In this document: positions 1 through 5,546 of the stretch, piece after piece
How the letters are laid out: each line of letters opens with the position of its first letter
How positions within the stretch are numbered: position 1 is the first letter of the stretch
DNA from: Pseudolabrys sp.
Lineage (GTDB): Bacteria; Pseudomonadota; Alphaproteobacteria; Rhizobiales; Xanthobacteraceae
Direction of reading: 5' to 3'
Assembly: GCA_019246455.1 (NCBI GenBank)
Contig: JAFAQJ010000141.1
Location: 1 to 5,546 of the forward strand
Length of the DNA: 5,546 nt
Made by a program: the position numbers and the translations under genes
Notes under the pieces: generated by a model
What the model was told of the DNA's origin: nothing
The model's database searches: none
Seen by the model: only the letters and a program-made list of their open reading frames with translations

Positions 1-587
1 GCCCAGCCTGCCAGATCGAGCTTCACGCGCTCCGGCAGGAAGCGGAAACAGGCCTGCGCCAGATCGGCACGGCCCTCGCGGGCCAGCATGGCGTCTAGCT
101 TGTCCTTGAGGGCGTGCAGATGCTGGACGTCGGACGCGGCGTAGGACACCTGTGCGTCGGTCAGCTCATCGGCGCCCCAATCAGACGACTGCTGCTGCTT
201 CGAGACATCGATGCCCAGAATTTCGCGCGTCAAATCCTTGAGGCCGTGCTTGTCGGTGTAGGTGCGCGCCAGCCGCGAGGCGATCTTGGTGCAATAGATC
301 GGATCGGCCATCACGCCGAATGTCTTATAGAGCAGGCCGACATCGAAGCGCGCGAAATGGAAAATCTTGAGGATCGATTTGTCAGCGAGAAGCTTCTTGA
401 TGTTCGGTGCGTCCGGTTTGCTCTCGGGAATCTGCACGACATCGGCCGAGCCGTCGCCCGGCGAAAGCTGCACAACGCACAAGCGGTCCCGGTTCGGATC
501 GAGACCCATCGCCTCGGTATCGATGGCGACCGCGCCCTTGTAGGCGCTGAGATTAGGCAGGTCGCCGCGATGCAACCGGATCGTCAT
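1..587 (-). CDS. rnd: Ribonuclease D, short exonuclease-domain form (3' end cut by window)
   Basis: This is a cytoplasmic 3'-5' exoribonuclease of the DEDDy family; in the family, RNase D trims the 3' ends of tRNA precursors and other small stable RNAs. Reading leftward from ATG 587-585 gives 195 codons before the window edge, starting MTIRLHRGDLPNL. The catalytic set is visible: Exo I Asp23-Thr-Glu25, Exo II Asp82 in HFARFDVGLL, and Exo III Tyr149-xxx-Asp153 (YAASD). The visible C-terminus (FLPERVKLDLAGW) is, from family knowledge, near the end of the roughly 200-residue alphaproteobacterial form. That form lacks the HRDC domains of the longer E. coli enzyme, so only about ten residues should be missing; this is inferred, not seen. 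An AGGA at 593-596, five bases upstream, supports the start. The tRNA-Leu gene lies 74 bp upstream on the same strand with no convincing terminator between, so co-transcription is possible. Confidence 0.93.
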   Translation of the reverse strand, partial: MTIRLHRGDLPNLSAYKGAVAIDTEAMGLDPNRDRLCVVQLSPGDGSADVVQIPESKPDAPNIKKLLADKSILKIFHFARFDVGLLYKTFGVMADPIYCTKIASRLARTYTDKHGLKDLTREILGIDVSKQQQSSDWGADELTDAQVSYAASDVQHLHALKDKLDAMLAREGRADLAQACFRFLPERVKLDLAGW

Positions 588-661
588 TCACATCCTGATT
601 CTGTGCGCGTCATCTTACCCGAAACCGGCGTTCCCATTCGGAGATCTTGCGCAATCGGGGC

Positions 662-746
<85 letters not shown>

Positions 747-771
747 GTGCCCTTTGAAGGCTCGCGGCGGA

Positions 772-800
772 TAGGTACGGGCGGCCTCCGGCCTTGTCAA
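772..800 (-). promoter_or_regulatory. Sigma70-type promoter of tRNA-Leu (and possibly rnd)
   Basis: On the minus strand there is a perfect TTGACA at 800-795, then a 17-base spacer and TACCTA at 777-772 as the -10 element. The -35 box is exact; the -10 is weak and could be shifted by a base or two. Transcription would start near 765, leaving a 5' leader of about 20 bases before the tRNA at 746. That geometry is typical of a tRNA gene promoter. The call comes from motif reading only. Confidence 0.6.
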
Positions 801-823
801 ATGACCGTCGTCGCGGCCTTATA
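794..823 (+). promoter_or_regulatory. Candidate promoter of the NDUFA9-like/lldD pair
   Basis: On the plus strand, TTGTCA at 794-799 is followed after 18 bases by CTTATA at 818-823. The -35 shares its bases with the opposing TTGACA of the tRNA promoter, because TTGTCAA and TTGACAA are reverse complements. The -10 lies inside a small perfect inverted repeat (GGCCT at 815-819, AGGCC at 823-827). A start near 830 would leave a leader of about 65 bases. The match is only moderate; this is a prediction. Confidence 0.35.
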
Positions 824-896
824 GGCCCTCGATCCTTCGCAGACTGCGCGCCCGCAAAGACAAGAACTGGACGAGGACTCGGGCAAAGGACTTCCG

Positions 897-1868
897 ATGA
901 GCGCAAGAACCAATTTCGAGAGGCTGATCACGGTCTATGGCGGATCGGGTTTCCTTGGCCGGCATATCGTCCGCGAACTGGCGAAGCGCCATTATCGGAT
1001 CCGCGTCGCGGTCCGCCGCCCTGACCTCGCCGGTCATCTGCAGCCGCTCGGGCGCGTCGGGCAGATCCATGCCGTGCAGGCCAATCTGCGCCATGCACCT
1101 TCGGTCGAGGCGGCGGCGCGCGATGCCGACGTGCTGATCAACCTCGTCGGTCTGTTGCACGAGGCCGGGCGGCAACGCTTCGACGCGGTTCATCGCTTTG
1201 GCGCCGAGCAGGTCGCGCTCGCCGCCTCAGCACATGGCGCGCGCCTCGTCCATGTATCGGCGATCGGCGCCAACGAGAACTCACCCTCGCATTATGCGCG
1301 CTCGAAAGCGCAGGCCGAGAAACTGGTAGTCGCCGCCGTGCCGCAAGCCATCATCATGCGGCCCTCGATCGTGTTCGGGCCGGAGGATCATTTCTTCAAC
1401 CGCTTCGGCTCGATGGCGCGATTCTTGCCGGTGCTGCCGCTGATCGGCGGCGGCCACACGCGCTTCCAGCCGGTATTCGTCGGCGATGTTGCAACGGCGG
1501 TCGCCGACGCCGTCGACGGCAAAGCCAAAGGCGGCTCAATCTACGAGCTCGGCGGGCCCGACGTGCAGACATTCAAGGAGCTGATGCAGTTCATCCTCAA
1601 GACGATCGAGCGAAATCGGTTGCTTGTGCCGCTGCCGTTTTCGATCGCCTCGATGCAGGCCGCGCTGCTGCAATATTTGCCTGGCGCGCCACTCACGCCC
1701 GACCAGGTCGAATTGCTCAAGACCGACAACGTGGTGTCGGAAGGCGCCAAGCGCGACGGCCGCACGTTGCAAGGGCTCGGCGTCGCGCCTGATTCAATCG
1801 CCGCGATCGTGCCGTCTTATCTCTGGCGCTTCCGCAAGACCGGCCAATTCCGCGGCCGCACCGCCTGA
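897..1868 (+). CDS. Complex I NDUFA9-subunit family NAD(P)-binding protein (atypical SDR)
   Basis: This 323-residue Rossmann-fold protein of the extended/atypical SDR superfamily resembles mitochondrial complex I subunit NDUFA9, which binds NADPH and stabilises the matrix arm. The bacterial protein is presumed to play a structural or assembly role rather than catalyse a known reaction. Near the N-terminus ITVYGGSGFLG supplies the dinucleotide motif (Gly15, Gly18, Gly21), and Arg40-Arg41 after strand two suit NADP(H) binding. VHVSAIGA (118-125) and Tyr133-xxx-Lys137 are the SDR core elements, and RPSIVFGPEDHFFNRF (155-170) is typical of the NDUFA9 group. There is no signal peptide or transmembrane segment. 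The start is supported by AAAGGA at 885-890, six bases before ATG. The next gene begins 8 bp after the stop, so the two are probably one transcript. A generic sugar-epimerase role is less likely. Confidence 0.88.
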   Translation: MSARTNFERLITVYGGSGFLGRHIVRELAKRHYRIRVAVRRPDLAGHLQPLGRVGQIHAVQANLRHAPSVEAAARDADVLINLVGLLHEAGRQRFDAVHRFGAEQVALAASAHGARLVHVSAIGANENSPSHYARSKAQAEKLVVAAVPQAIIMRPSIVFGPEDHFFNRFGSMARFLPVLPLIGGGHTRFQPVFVGDVATAVADAVDGKAKGGSIYELGGPDVQTFKELMQFILKTIERNRLLVPLPFSIASMQAALLQYLPGAPLTPDQVELLKTDNVVSEGAKRDGRTLQGLGVAPDSIAAIVPSYLWRFRKTGQFRGRTA

Positions 1869-1876
1869 CAACTTCG

Positions 1877-3043
1877 ATGCCGGTCATCACTAATATCGAG
1901 GACCTGCGCCAGATCGCGCGGCGCAAGATTCCGAAAGCCGTGTTCGAATACGTCGATCACGGCTCCTACGATCAAGTGACGCTGCAGCGTAATCGCGACG
2001 AATTGCGGGCGCTGCAATTTCGCCAGCGCGTGATGATCAACGCCGACAACCGATCGCTCGAGACTACGATGCTTGGCGAAAAGGTGGCGATGCCGGTGGC
2101 GCTGGCGCCGATCGGCATGGGCGGGCTCACCTGGGGCGGCGAAGGCGAAGTGCTGGCGGCGCGCGCCGCCGAAACAGCCGGCATTCGCATGTGTCTCTCG
2201 ACCATGTCGATCTGCCCGATCGAGGACATTCGCGCCGCGACCAAAGCGCCATTCTGGTTTCAACTTTATGTGTTCCGCGACCGCGGCTTTTCCGAATCCG
2301 TGATCGCGCGCGCCAAGGCGGCGGGCTGCACGGCGCTGTTTCTCACGGTCGATCTGCCGATGCGCGGACAGCGGCACTGCGACCTCAAGAACGGCGTCTA
2401 TGTGCCGCCGCGGCTGACCGCGCGCAACGCATTCGACCTCGTCACCAAAATCGGCTGGTCGCTGCGCGTCGCTACCGCCAAGCGCAGGACGTTCGGCAAC
2501 GTATTCGACTACATCATGAAGACGACCGGCGGCGGCATGATGGACACCGCGCGCTGGGCCGACAGCAATTTCGACGGTTCGCTGTCGTGGAAAGACGTCG
2601 AGTGGATCCGCAAGAATTGGAACGGCAAGCTCGTCATCAAGGGGGTGCTCGATTCCGAGGATGCCAAGATCGCGGCCGATGTCGGCGCCAACGCCATCGT
2701 CGTGTCGAACCACGGCGGCCGTCAGCTCGACGGCGCGCCCGCGACAATCACCGTGTTGCCGGAGATCGCCGAGACGATCGGCGACCACCTTGAAGTATTG
2801 TTCGACGGGGGCATTCGTTCGGGGCAAGACGTGGTCAAGGCATTGGCGCTTGGCGCCAAAGGCTGCCTGATCGGCCGCGCCTTTGTGTACGGCCTCGCGG
2901 CGATGGGCGAGAAAGGCGTCGCCAAGGCGCTCAGCCTCATTCGCGAGGAAATGAAGGTCACGATGTCGCTGACCGGCGTGCGCGACGTGCGCGACATCAA
3001 TCGCGACGTGCTCTACGAGCCGCGATCAGGCCGCAACGTTTAA
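1877..3043 (+). CDS. lldD: FMN-dependent L-lactate dehydrogenase / alpha-hydroxy acid dehydrogenase
   Basis: This 388-residue TIM-barrel flavoenzyme oxidises a 2-hydroxy acid, most likely L-lactate to pyruvate, and in the LldD family passes electrons to the respiratory chain at the inner membrane. All key residues of the family are present: Tyr25, the flavin-contacting APIGM (77-81), Gln129 and Tyr131 in WFQLYV, Thr157 and Asp159, and substrate-binding Arg166. Lys255 lies in VIKG, the catalytic base His279 and Arg282 are in SNHGGRQLDG, and DGGIRSG (309-315) with Gly332-Arg333 holds the FMN phosphate. SWKDVEWIRKNW just before Lys255 closely resembles E. coli LldD as I remember it, and the length is near LldD's 396. 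Gly80 sits where glycolate oxidase has Ala79, so a larger substrate such as mandelate cannot be excluded. The gene follows the NDUFA9-like gene by 8 bp with only a weak ribosome site, suggesting translational coupling. Confidence 0.85.
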   Translation: MPVITNIEDLRQIARRKIPKAVFEYVDHGSYDQVTLQRNRDELRALQFRQRVMINADNRSLETTMLGEKVAMPVALAPIGMGGLTWGGEGEVLAARAAETAGIRMCLSTMSICPIEDIRAATKAPFWFQLYVFRDRGFSESVIARAKAAGCTALFLTVDLPMRGQRHCDLKNGVYVPPRLTARNAFDLVTKIGWSLRVATAKRRTFGNVFDYIMKTTGGGMMDTARWADSNFDGSLSWKDVEWIRKNWNGKLVIKGVLDSEDAKIAADVGANAIVVSNHGGRQLDGAPATITVLPEIAETIGDHLEVLFDGGIRSGQDVVKALALGAKGCLIGRAFVYGLAAMGEKGVAKALSLIREEMKVTMSLTGVRDVRDINRDVLYEPRSGRNV

Positions 3044-3048
3044 ATTTA
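3041..3048. other. Tail-to-tail junction of lldD and uppP
   Basis: The 8-base palindrome TAAATTTA contains both stop codons: TAA of lldD at 3041-3043 and, on the other strand, TAA of uppP at 3048-3046. Only two bases lie between them. There is no space for a terminator outside the coding sequences, so transcripts of the two genes must either overlap or end inside a gene. I see no hairpin plus T-run close to the junction on either strand. Confidence 0.85.
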
Positions 3049-3879
3049 CCGGCCAAAATAGATCAGAAACAGTCCGACGCTGCCGAGAATAATACGCCAC
3101 CACGCGAACACCGCGAAGCTGTGGCGCTGCACGAATTTCAGGAACGTTTTGACGACGATCCAGCCGCAGATGAACGACATGATGAAGCCGACCGCGATCA
3201 GCGTGATGCTGCCGCCGGCCAACTCGTGGCGACTCTTGAAGGTTTCGTAGGCGAAGGCCCCGATCATGGTCGGCATCGCCAGCCAGAACGAAAATTCCGC
3301 GGCGGAACGGCGGTCGGCGCCGAGCAGCATCGCGCCAACGATGGTCGCGCCGGAGCGCGAGGTGCCGGGCACCATCGACAGCACCTGGACGCAGCCGATG
3401 CCGAAATAGGTCAGCAGCGGAAACGAGGTCGCCTCATGATATTTCGCCGCGAGGTTCATGCGGTCGACCCACAGCAGAACGAAGCCGCCGAGGATGAACA
3501 TGATGCAGACGATGCGAACGTCGAACAGTTTGTCTTTGATGAAGCCATGAAACAGCGCGCCGAGGATCGCCGCGGGCAAGAACGCGATCAGAATACCGAT
3601 CACGAAACGCGCCGCCGCCCAGCTCGTGAACATATTGAGTGCGAGATTCCACAACCGGCTGAAATAGATCGTCAGCAGCGCGAGGATCGCGCCGAGCTGA
3701 ATTAGAATGGCGAAGGATTTACCGAACGCCTCGTCGTCCCAGCCGAGGAAGTGCTCCATCAGCAGAAGGTGCCCGGTCGATGACACCGGCAGGAATTCGG
3801 TTAGGCCTTCGACGATGCCGAGAATGGCAGCTTTCACTATGTCGGCATGCGCCGCGATCACCGCCAATATTGCGCTCAT
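3046..3879 (-). CDS. uppP: Undecaprenyl-diphosphate phosphatase (UppP/BacA)
   Basis: This integral inner-membrane enzyme removes a phosphate from undecaprenyl diphosphate, regenerating the lipid carrier for peptidoglycan and other surface polymers; extra copies give bacitracin resistance in this family. The 277-residue protein is full length. Both signature regions are intact: Glu24-xxx-Glu28 within EGLTEFLPVSSTGHL with His37, and PGTSRSGAT at 171-179 with the essential Arg175. Hydrophobic stretches near 14-31, 56-73, 92-112, 121-138, 153-170, 199-212, 225-245 and 256-275 match the usual multi-pass topology with re-entrant active-site segments. The ATG at 3879 is preceded by GGAG at 3888-3885 with five bases between. 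The gene is divergent from the FzlA-like gene (150-bp gap) and convergent with lldD. Confidence 0.97.
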   Translation of the reverse strand: MSAILAVIAAHADIVKAAILGIVEGLTEFLPVSSTGHLLLMEHFLGWDDEAFGKSFAILIQLGAILALLTIYFSRLWNLALNMFTSWAAARFVIGILIAFLPAAILGALFHGFIKDKLFDVRIVCIMFILGGFVLLWVDRMNLAAKYHEATSFPLLTYFGIGCVQVLSMVPGTSRSGATIVGAMLLGADRRSAAEFSFWLAMPTMIGAFAYETFKSRHELAGGSITLIAVGFIMSFICGWIVVKTFLKFVQRHSFAVFAWWRIILGSVGLFLIYFGR

Positions 3880-3884
3880 AATGA

Positions 3885-3898
3885 CTCCGAATCTCGGA
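3885..3898 (-). promoter_or_regulatory. uppP ribosome binding site inside a short hairpin
   Basis: On the minus strand the leader has TCCGA (3898-3894), loop GAT, then TCGGA (3890-3886), followed by G3885. The Shine-Dalgarno GGAG (3888-3885) overlaps the 3' arm. A T-G pair can extend the stem to six. The stem is short, so partial masking of the ribosome site is only a possibility. Confidence 0.4.
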
Positions 3899-3918
3899 AG
3901 AAGCCCCGACGGGCGAGC

Positions 3919-3947
3919 TTTTGACCCGATGCAGCGCGCCCGGTCAA
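3919..3947 (-). promoter_or_regulatory. Candidate uppP promoter
   Basis: On the minus strand TTGACC at 3947-3942 is a good -35 match (5 of 6). Seventeen bases later TCAAAA at 3924-3919 is a poor -10. Transcription would start near 3912, giving a leader of about 33 bases before the uppP ATG. The weak -10 keeps confidence low. Confidence 0.35.
3921..3947. repeat. Inverted repeat TTGACC-N15-GGTCAA in the uppP/fzlA divergent gap
   Basis: Two perfect 6-base arms (3921-3926 and 3942-3947) lie 15 bases apart, so the arm centres are 21 bases, or two DNA turns, apart. That spacing could suit a dimeric regulator contacting one face of the helix. Equally, both arms resemble -35 boxes on opposite strands. 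The repeat is seen directly; the operator role is inference, and two 6-mers can pair by chance. Confidence 0.4.
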
Positions 3948-3965
3948 CAGCTTGCGGTCGTAAAT

Positions 3966-3993
3966 TTGCGCGGCTTTGCGGGCCTCCTATGAT
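3966..3993 (+). promoter_or_regulatory. Candidate promoter of the fzlA-queG pair
   Basis: TATGAT at 3988-3993 matches the -10 consensus at five of six positions. TTGCGC at 3966-3971, 16 bases upstream, keeps the TTG core of the -35 that matters most in alphaproteobacteria. A start near 4000 would give a leader of about 30 bases, containing GGAA at 4022-4025 ahead of the ATG at 4030. Confidence 0.45.
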
Positions 3994-4029
3994 GCGCGCT
4001 GATTCCCGCCGTCTTGGTTCCGGAAAATT

Positions 4030-4722
4030 ATGCTGACTTTATTTCATCACACGCTGTGCCCGCACTCGCGCTTCGTGCGGCTGGCGCTCGGCGAATACGG
4101 ATTCGAGACGCGGCTGATCGAGGAACGCTTCTGGGAACGTCGTCCGGATTTTCTCAAGCTCAATCCAGCCGGCACGCTGCCGGTCCTGATCGAGGAAGGC
4201 CGGCTCGCGGTGCCGGGCGCGGCGGTGATCGCCGAATATATCGAAGAGCGTCATGGCGGCGATGGCGGCGCGGCGCGCCTGCTGCCGCCGAGCATCGGCC
4301 AGCGCGTCGAGGTGCGCCGGCTCGCCGCGTGGTTCAACGACAAATTCTACGCCGAAGTGAGCGGGCCCTTGGTGACGGAGCGCGTGTTCAAGCGCTTCAT
4401 GACGGCGGAACAAGGCGGCGGCCCGCCCGATACTGACGCGATCCGCGCGGCGCGGCACAATATCCGCTATCATCTCGCCTATATCGGCTGGCTGGTGAAG
4501 ACCCGCGATTGGCTCGCCGGCGAGCGATTGAGTCACGCCGATCTGGCCGCGGCGGCGCATTTGTCCGCGGTCGACTATCTGGGCGATGTGCCGTGGAGCG
4601 AGGACGAAGCCGCGAAGAACTGGTACGCGCGCGTAAAGTCGCGGCCGTCGTTCCGCGCGATCCTGACCGACGCGCTCGGCGGGATTCCGCCGGCGAAAAA
4701 CTACGCCGACCTCGACTTCTGA
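4030..4722 (+). CDS. fzlA: GST-fold protein, probable FtsZ-binding division protein FzlA
   Basis: This 230-residue cytoplasmic protein has the glutathione S-transferase fold. The thioredoxin-like half carries CPHSR (10-14) at the usual active-site turn, NPAGTLPVL (45-53) with the cis-proline Pro51, and [10 protein letters not shown] (66-75). The helical half contains the typical folding motif [12 protein letters not shown]. The Glu-Ser pair that holds the gamma-glutamyl group of glutathione is Gly63-Ala64 here, so glutathione binding is doubtful. In alphaproteobacteria, FzlA is a GST-like protein that binds FtsZ filaments and sets constriction rate rather than acting as a transferase. The early Trp35 (FWERRPDF), the conserved-looking C-terminal tail ending NYADLDF and the queG neighbour fit my memory of the rhizobial FzlA group. 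The fold is certain; the FzlA assignment is inference. queG starts on its stop codon. Confidence 0.72.
   Translation: MLTLFHHTLCPHSRFVRLALGEYGFETRLIEERFWERRPDFLKLNPAGTLPVLIEEGRLAVPGAAVIAEYIEERHGGDGGAARLLPPSIGQRVEVRRLAAWFNDKFYAEVSGPLVTERVFKRFMTAEQGGGPPDTDAIRAARHNIRYHLAYIGWLVKTRDWLAGERLSHADLAAAAHLSAVDYLGDVPWSEDEAAKNWYARVKSRPSFRAILTDALGGIPPAKNYADLDF
4677..4692 (+). other. GC-only hairpin at the 3' end of the fzlA coding sequence
   Basis: CGGCGG (4677-4682) and CCGCCG (4687-4692) form a perfect 6-bp stem around a GATT loop, 26 bases before the proposed queG start. No T-run follows, so it is not an intrinsic terminator. It encodes Gly-Gly-Ile-Pro-Pro of the FzlA-like protein and may be simply a consequence of that sequence; an effect on translation reaching queG is possible. 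Confidence 0.35.
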
Positions 4723-5546
4723 CCGATCCCAGCGCGATCAAAGAGGCGCTCGTTGCACAAGCGCACGCGCAGGGCTTCGGTGTGATTGGCGTCGCACGGC
4801 CGGATTCCATCGCCGAGGCGAAACAGCACCTCGAGACGTTTCTCGCCGGCGGCGGCCATGGTGACATGGATTGGCTCGCGGCGAATGCCGAGCGGCGCGG
4901 CGATCCCCGTGCGCTGTGGAGCGAGGTGCGCTCGGTCGTGATGCTGGGCTTGAACTACGGCCCCGATGAGGGCGATCCGCTGGCGATCCTCAAGCAACGC
5001 GACCGTGGCGCGATTTCCGTTTATGCGCGTAGCGACGATTATCACGAAATCATCAAGCCGCGGCTCAAAACGATTGCGCGCTGGCTCGTGGAAAATGCCG
5101 GCGGCGACGTCAAAGTGTTCATCGACACCGCGGCGGTGATGGAGAAACCGCTGGCGCAGCAGGCCGGCCTCGGCTGGCAAGGCAAGCACACCAATCTCGT
5201 GTCGCGAGAGTTCGGCTCTTGGCTGTTTCTCGGCGCGATCTTCACCACGCTCGAATTGCCGTACGACTCGGCGGACCAAGATCATTGCGGCAGTTGCCGC
5301 GCCTGTGTCGACGTTTGCCCGACCAAGGCGTTCCCCGCGCCTTATCACCTAGATGCGCGGCGCTGCATTTCCTATCTCACGATCGAGCACAAGGGTCCGA
5401 TTCCGCGCGAATTCCGCGAGGCAATCGGCAACCGCGTGTATGGCTGCGACGATTGTCTCGCCGTGTGTCCGTGGAACAAGTTCGCGCAAACCGCGCACGA
5501 CGCGAAATTCGCGGCCCGCGACGCTCTGTGCGAGCCGAAATTGAGC
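4719..5546 (+). CDS. queG: tRNA epoxyqueuosine(34) reductase QueG (3' end cut by window)
   Basis: QueG is the cobalamin- and iron-sulfur-dependent cytoplasmic enzyme that reduces epoxyqueuosine to queuosine at the wobble base of GUN-anticodon tRNAs, the last step of the pathway. The 276 visible codons show the N-terminal [11 protein letters not shown], the catalytic Asp136 in [28 protein letters not shown], and the two ferredoxin-like cluster motifs. These are Cys190, 193, 196, 200 ([12 protein letters not shown]) and Cys216 with Cys243, 246, 250 ([13 protein letters not shown]). About 90-110 C-terminal residues should lie beyond the edge, judged from the usual length. The start is uncertain: I place it at CTG 4719-4721, overlapping the preceding TGA, because no ATG, GTG or TTG occurs nearby in frame. 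The next in-frame starts, GTG 4782 and ATG 4866, would delete conserved N-terminal sequence. Function is secure, the start is not. Confidence 0.93.
   Translation, partial: MTDPSAIKEALVAQAHAQGFGVIGVARPDSIAEAKQHLETFLAGGGHGDMDWLAANAERRGDPRALWSEVRSVVMLGLNYGPDEGDPLAILKQRDRGAISVYARSDDYHEIIKPRLKTIARWLVENAGGDVKVFIDTAAVMEKPLAQQAGLGWQGKHTNLVSREFGSWLFLGAIFTTLELPYDSADQDHCGSCRACVDVCPTKAFPAPYHLDARRCISYLTIEHKGPIPREFREAIGNRVYGCDDCLAVCPWNKFAQTAHDAKFAARDALCEPKLS

Noticed and set aside
1817..2827. A 336-codon open frame on the minus strand opposite lldD
   Set aside because: Its composition (rich in Arg, His, Ala) is typical of the antisense shadow of a GC-rich gene; it overlaps a fully conserved enzyme and shows no recognisable domain or ribosome site.
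3121..3705. A 194-codon plus-strand frame opposite uppP
   Set aside because: The low-complexity charged sequence (Arg, Asp, Glu, Ala) mirrors codons for the hydrophobic uppP protein; a shadow frame.
3901..3923. Possible plus-strand terminator: AAGC...GCTT hairpin followed by TTTTG
   Set aside because: The stem needs a three-base bulge and the T-run is short; no plus-strand gene ends nearby that would need it.
4701..5348. A 215-codon minus-strand frame opposite queG
   Set aside because: The opposite strand encodes QueG continuously, with catalytic Asp and cluster cysteines, so this is a shadow.

Overview
The window looks like core chromosome of an alphaproteobacterium, most likely a Rhizobiales/Bradyrhizobium-Rhodopseudomonas type organism. 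This rests on the high GC, the domain-only (short) RNase D, a bacterial NDUFA9-like protein, an FzlA-type GST-fold protein and the style of the proteins. There is no phage, transposon, CRISPR or plasmid signature. All recognised genes are intact except the two cut by the window edges.

Layout, left to right. Positions 1-587 (minus) hold the short ribonuclease D gene rnd, cut just before its C-terminus. Directly upstream on the same strand is a tRNA-Leu(CAG) with encoded CCA (662-746), preceded by a promoter with a perfect TTGACA -35 box. A 150-bp divergent gap leads to a rightward pair: an NDUFA9-type NAD(P)-binding protein (897-1868) and, 8 bp later, an LldD-type FMN-dependent L-lactate / alpha-hydroxy acid dehydrogenase (1877-3043). 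This pair ends tail-to-tail, with 2 bp between stop codons, against uppP (3046-3879, minus), the undecaprenyl-diphosphate phosphatase. A second 150-bp divergent gap separates uppP from a rightward pair: a GST-fold protein assigned to FzlA (4030-4722) and queG, epoxyqueuosine reductase, which starts on the FzlA stop codon and runs off the right edge (4719-5546).

Functional reading. The middle pair is respiratory: NDUFA9-family proteins belong to complex I assembly/stability, and LldD feeds electrons into the same chain. The uppP/fzlA divergent pair joins recycling of the peptidoglycan lipid carrier with an FtsZ-binding division protein. The flanks are tRNA biology: a tRNA gene, a tRNA 3'-trimming exonuclease and a tRNA-modifying enzyme. 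I see no undescribed multi-gene system. The most useful second looks are the absence of any ATG/GTG/TTG start for queG, the lost glutathione-binding Glu-Ser pair in the FzlA-like protein, the tRNA-Leu/rnd arrangement, and symmetric sites in both divergent promoter gaps. No gene-free stretch exceeds 300 bases.
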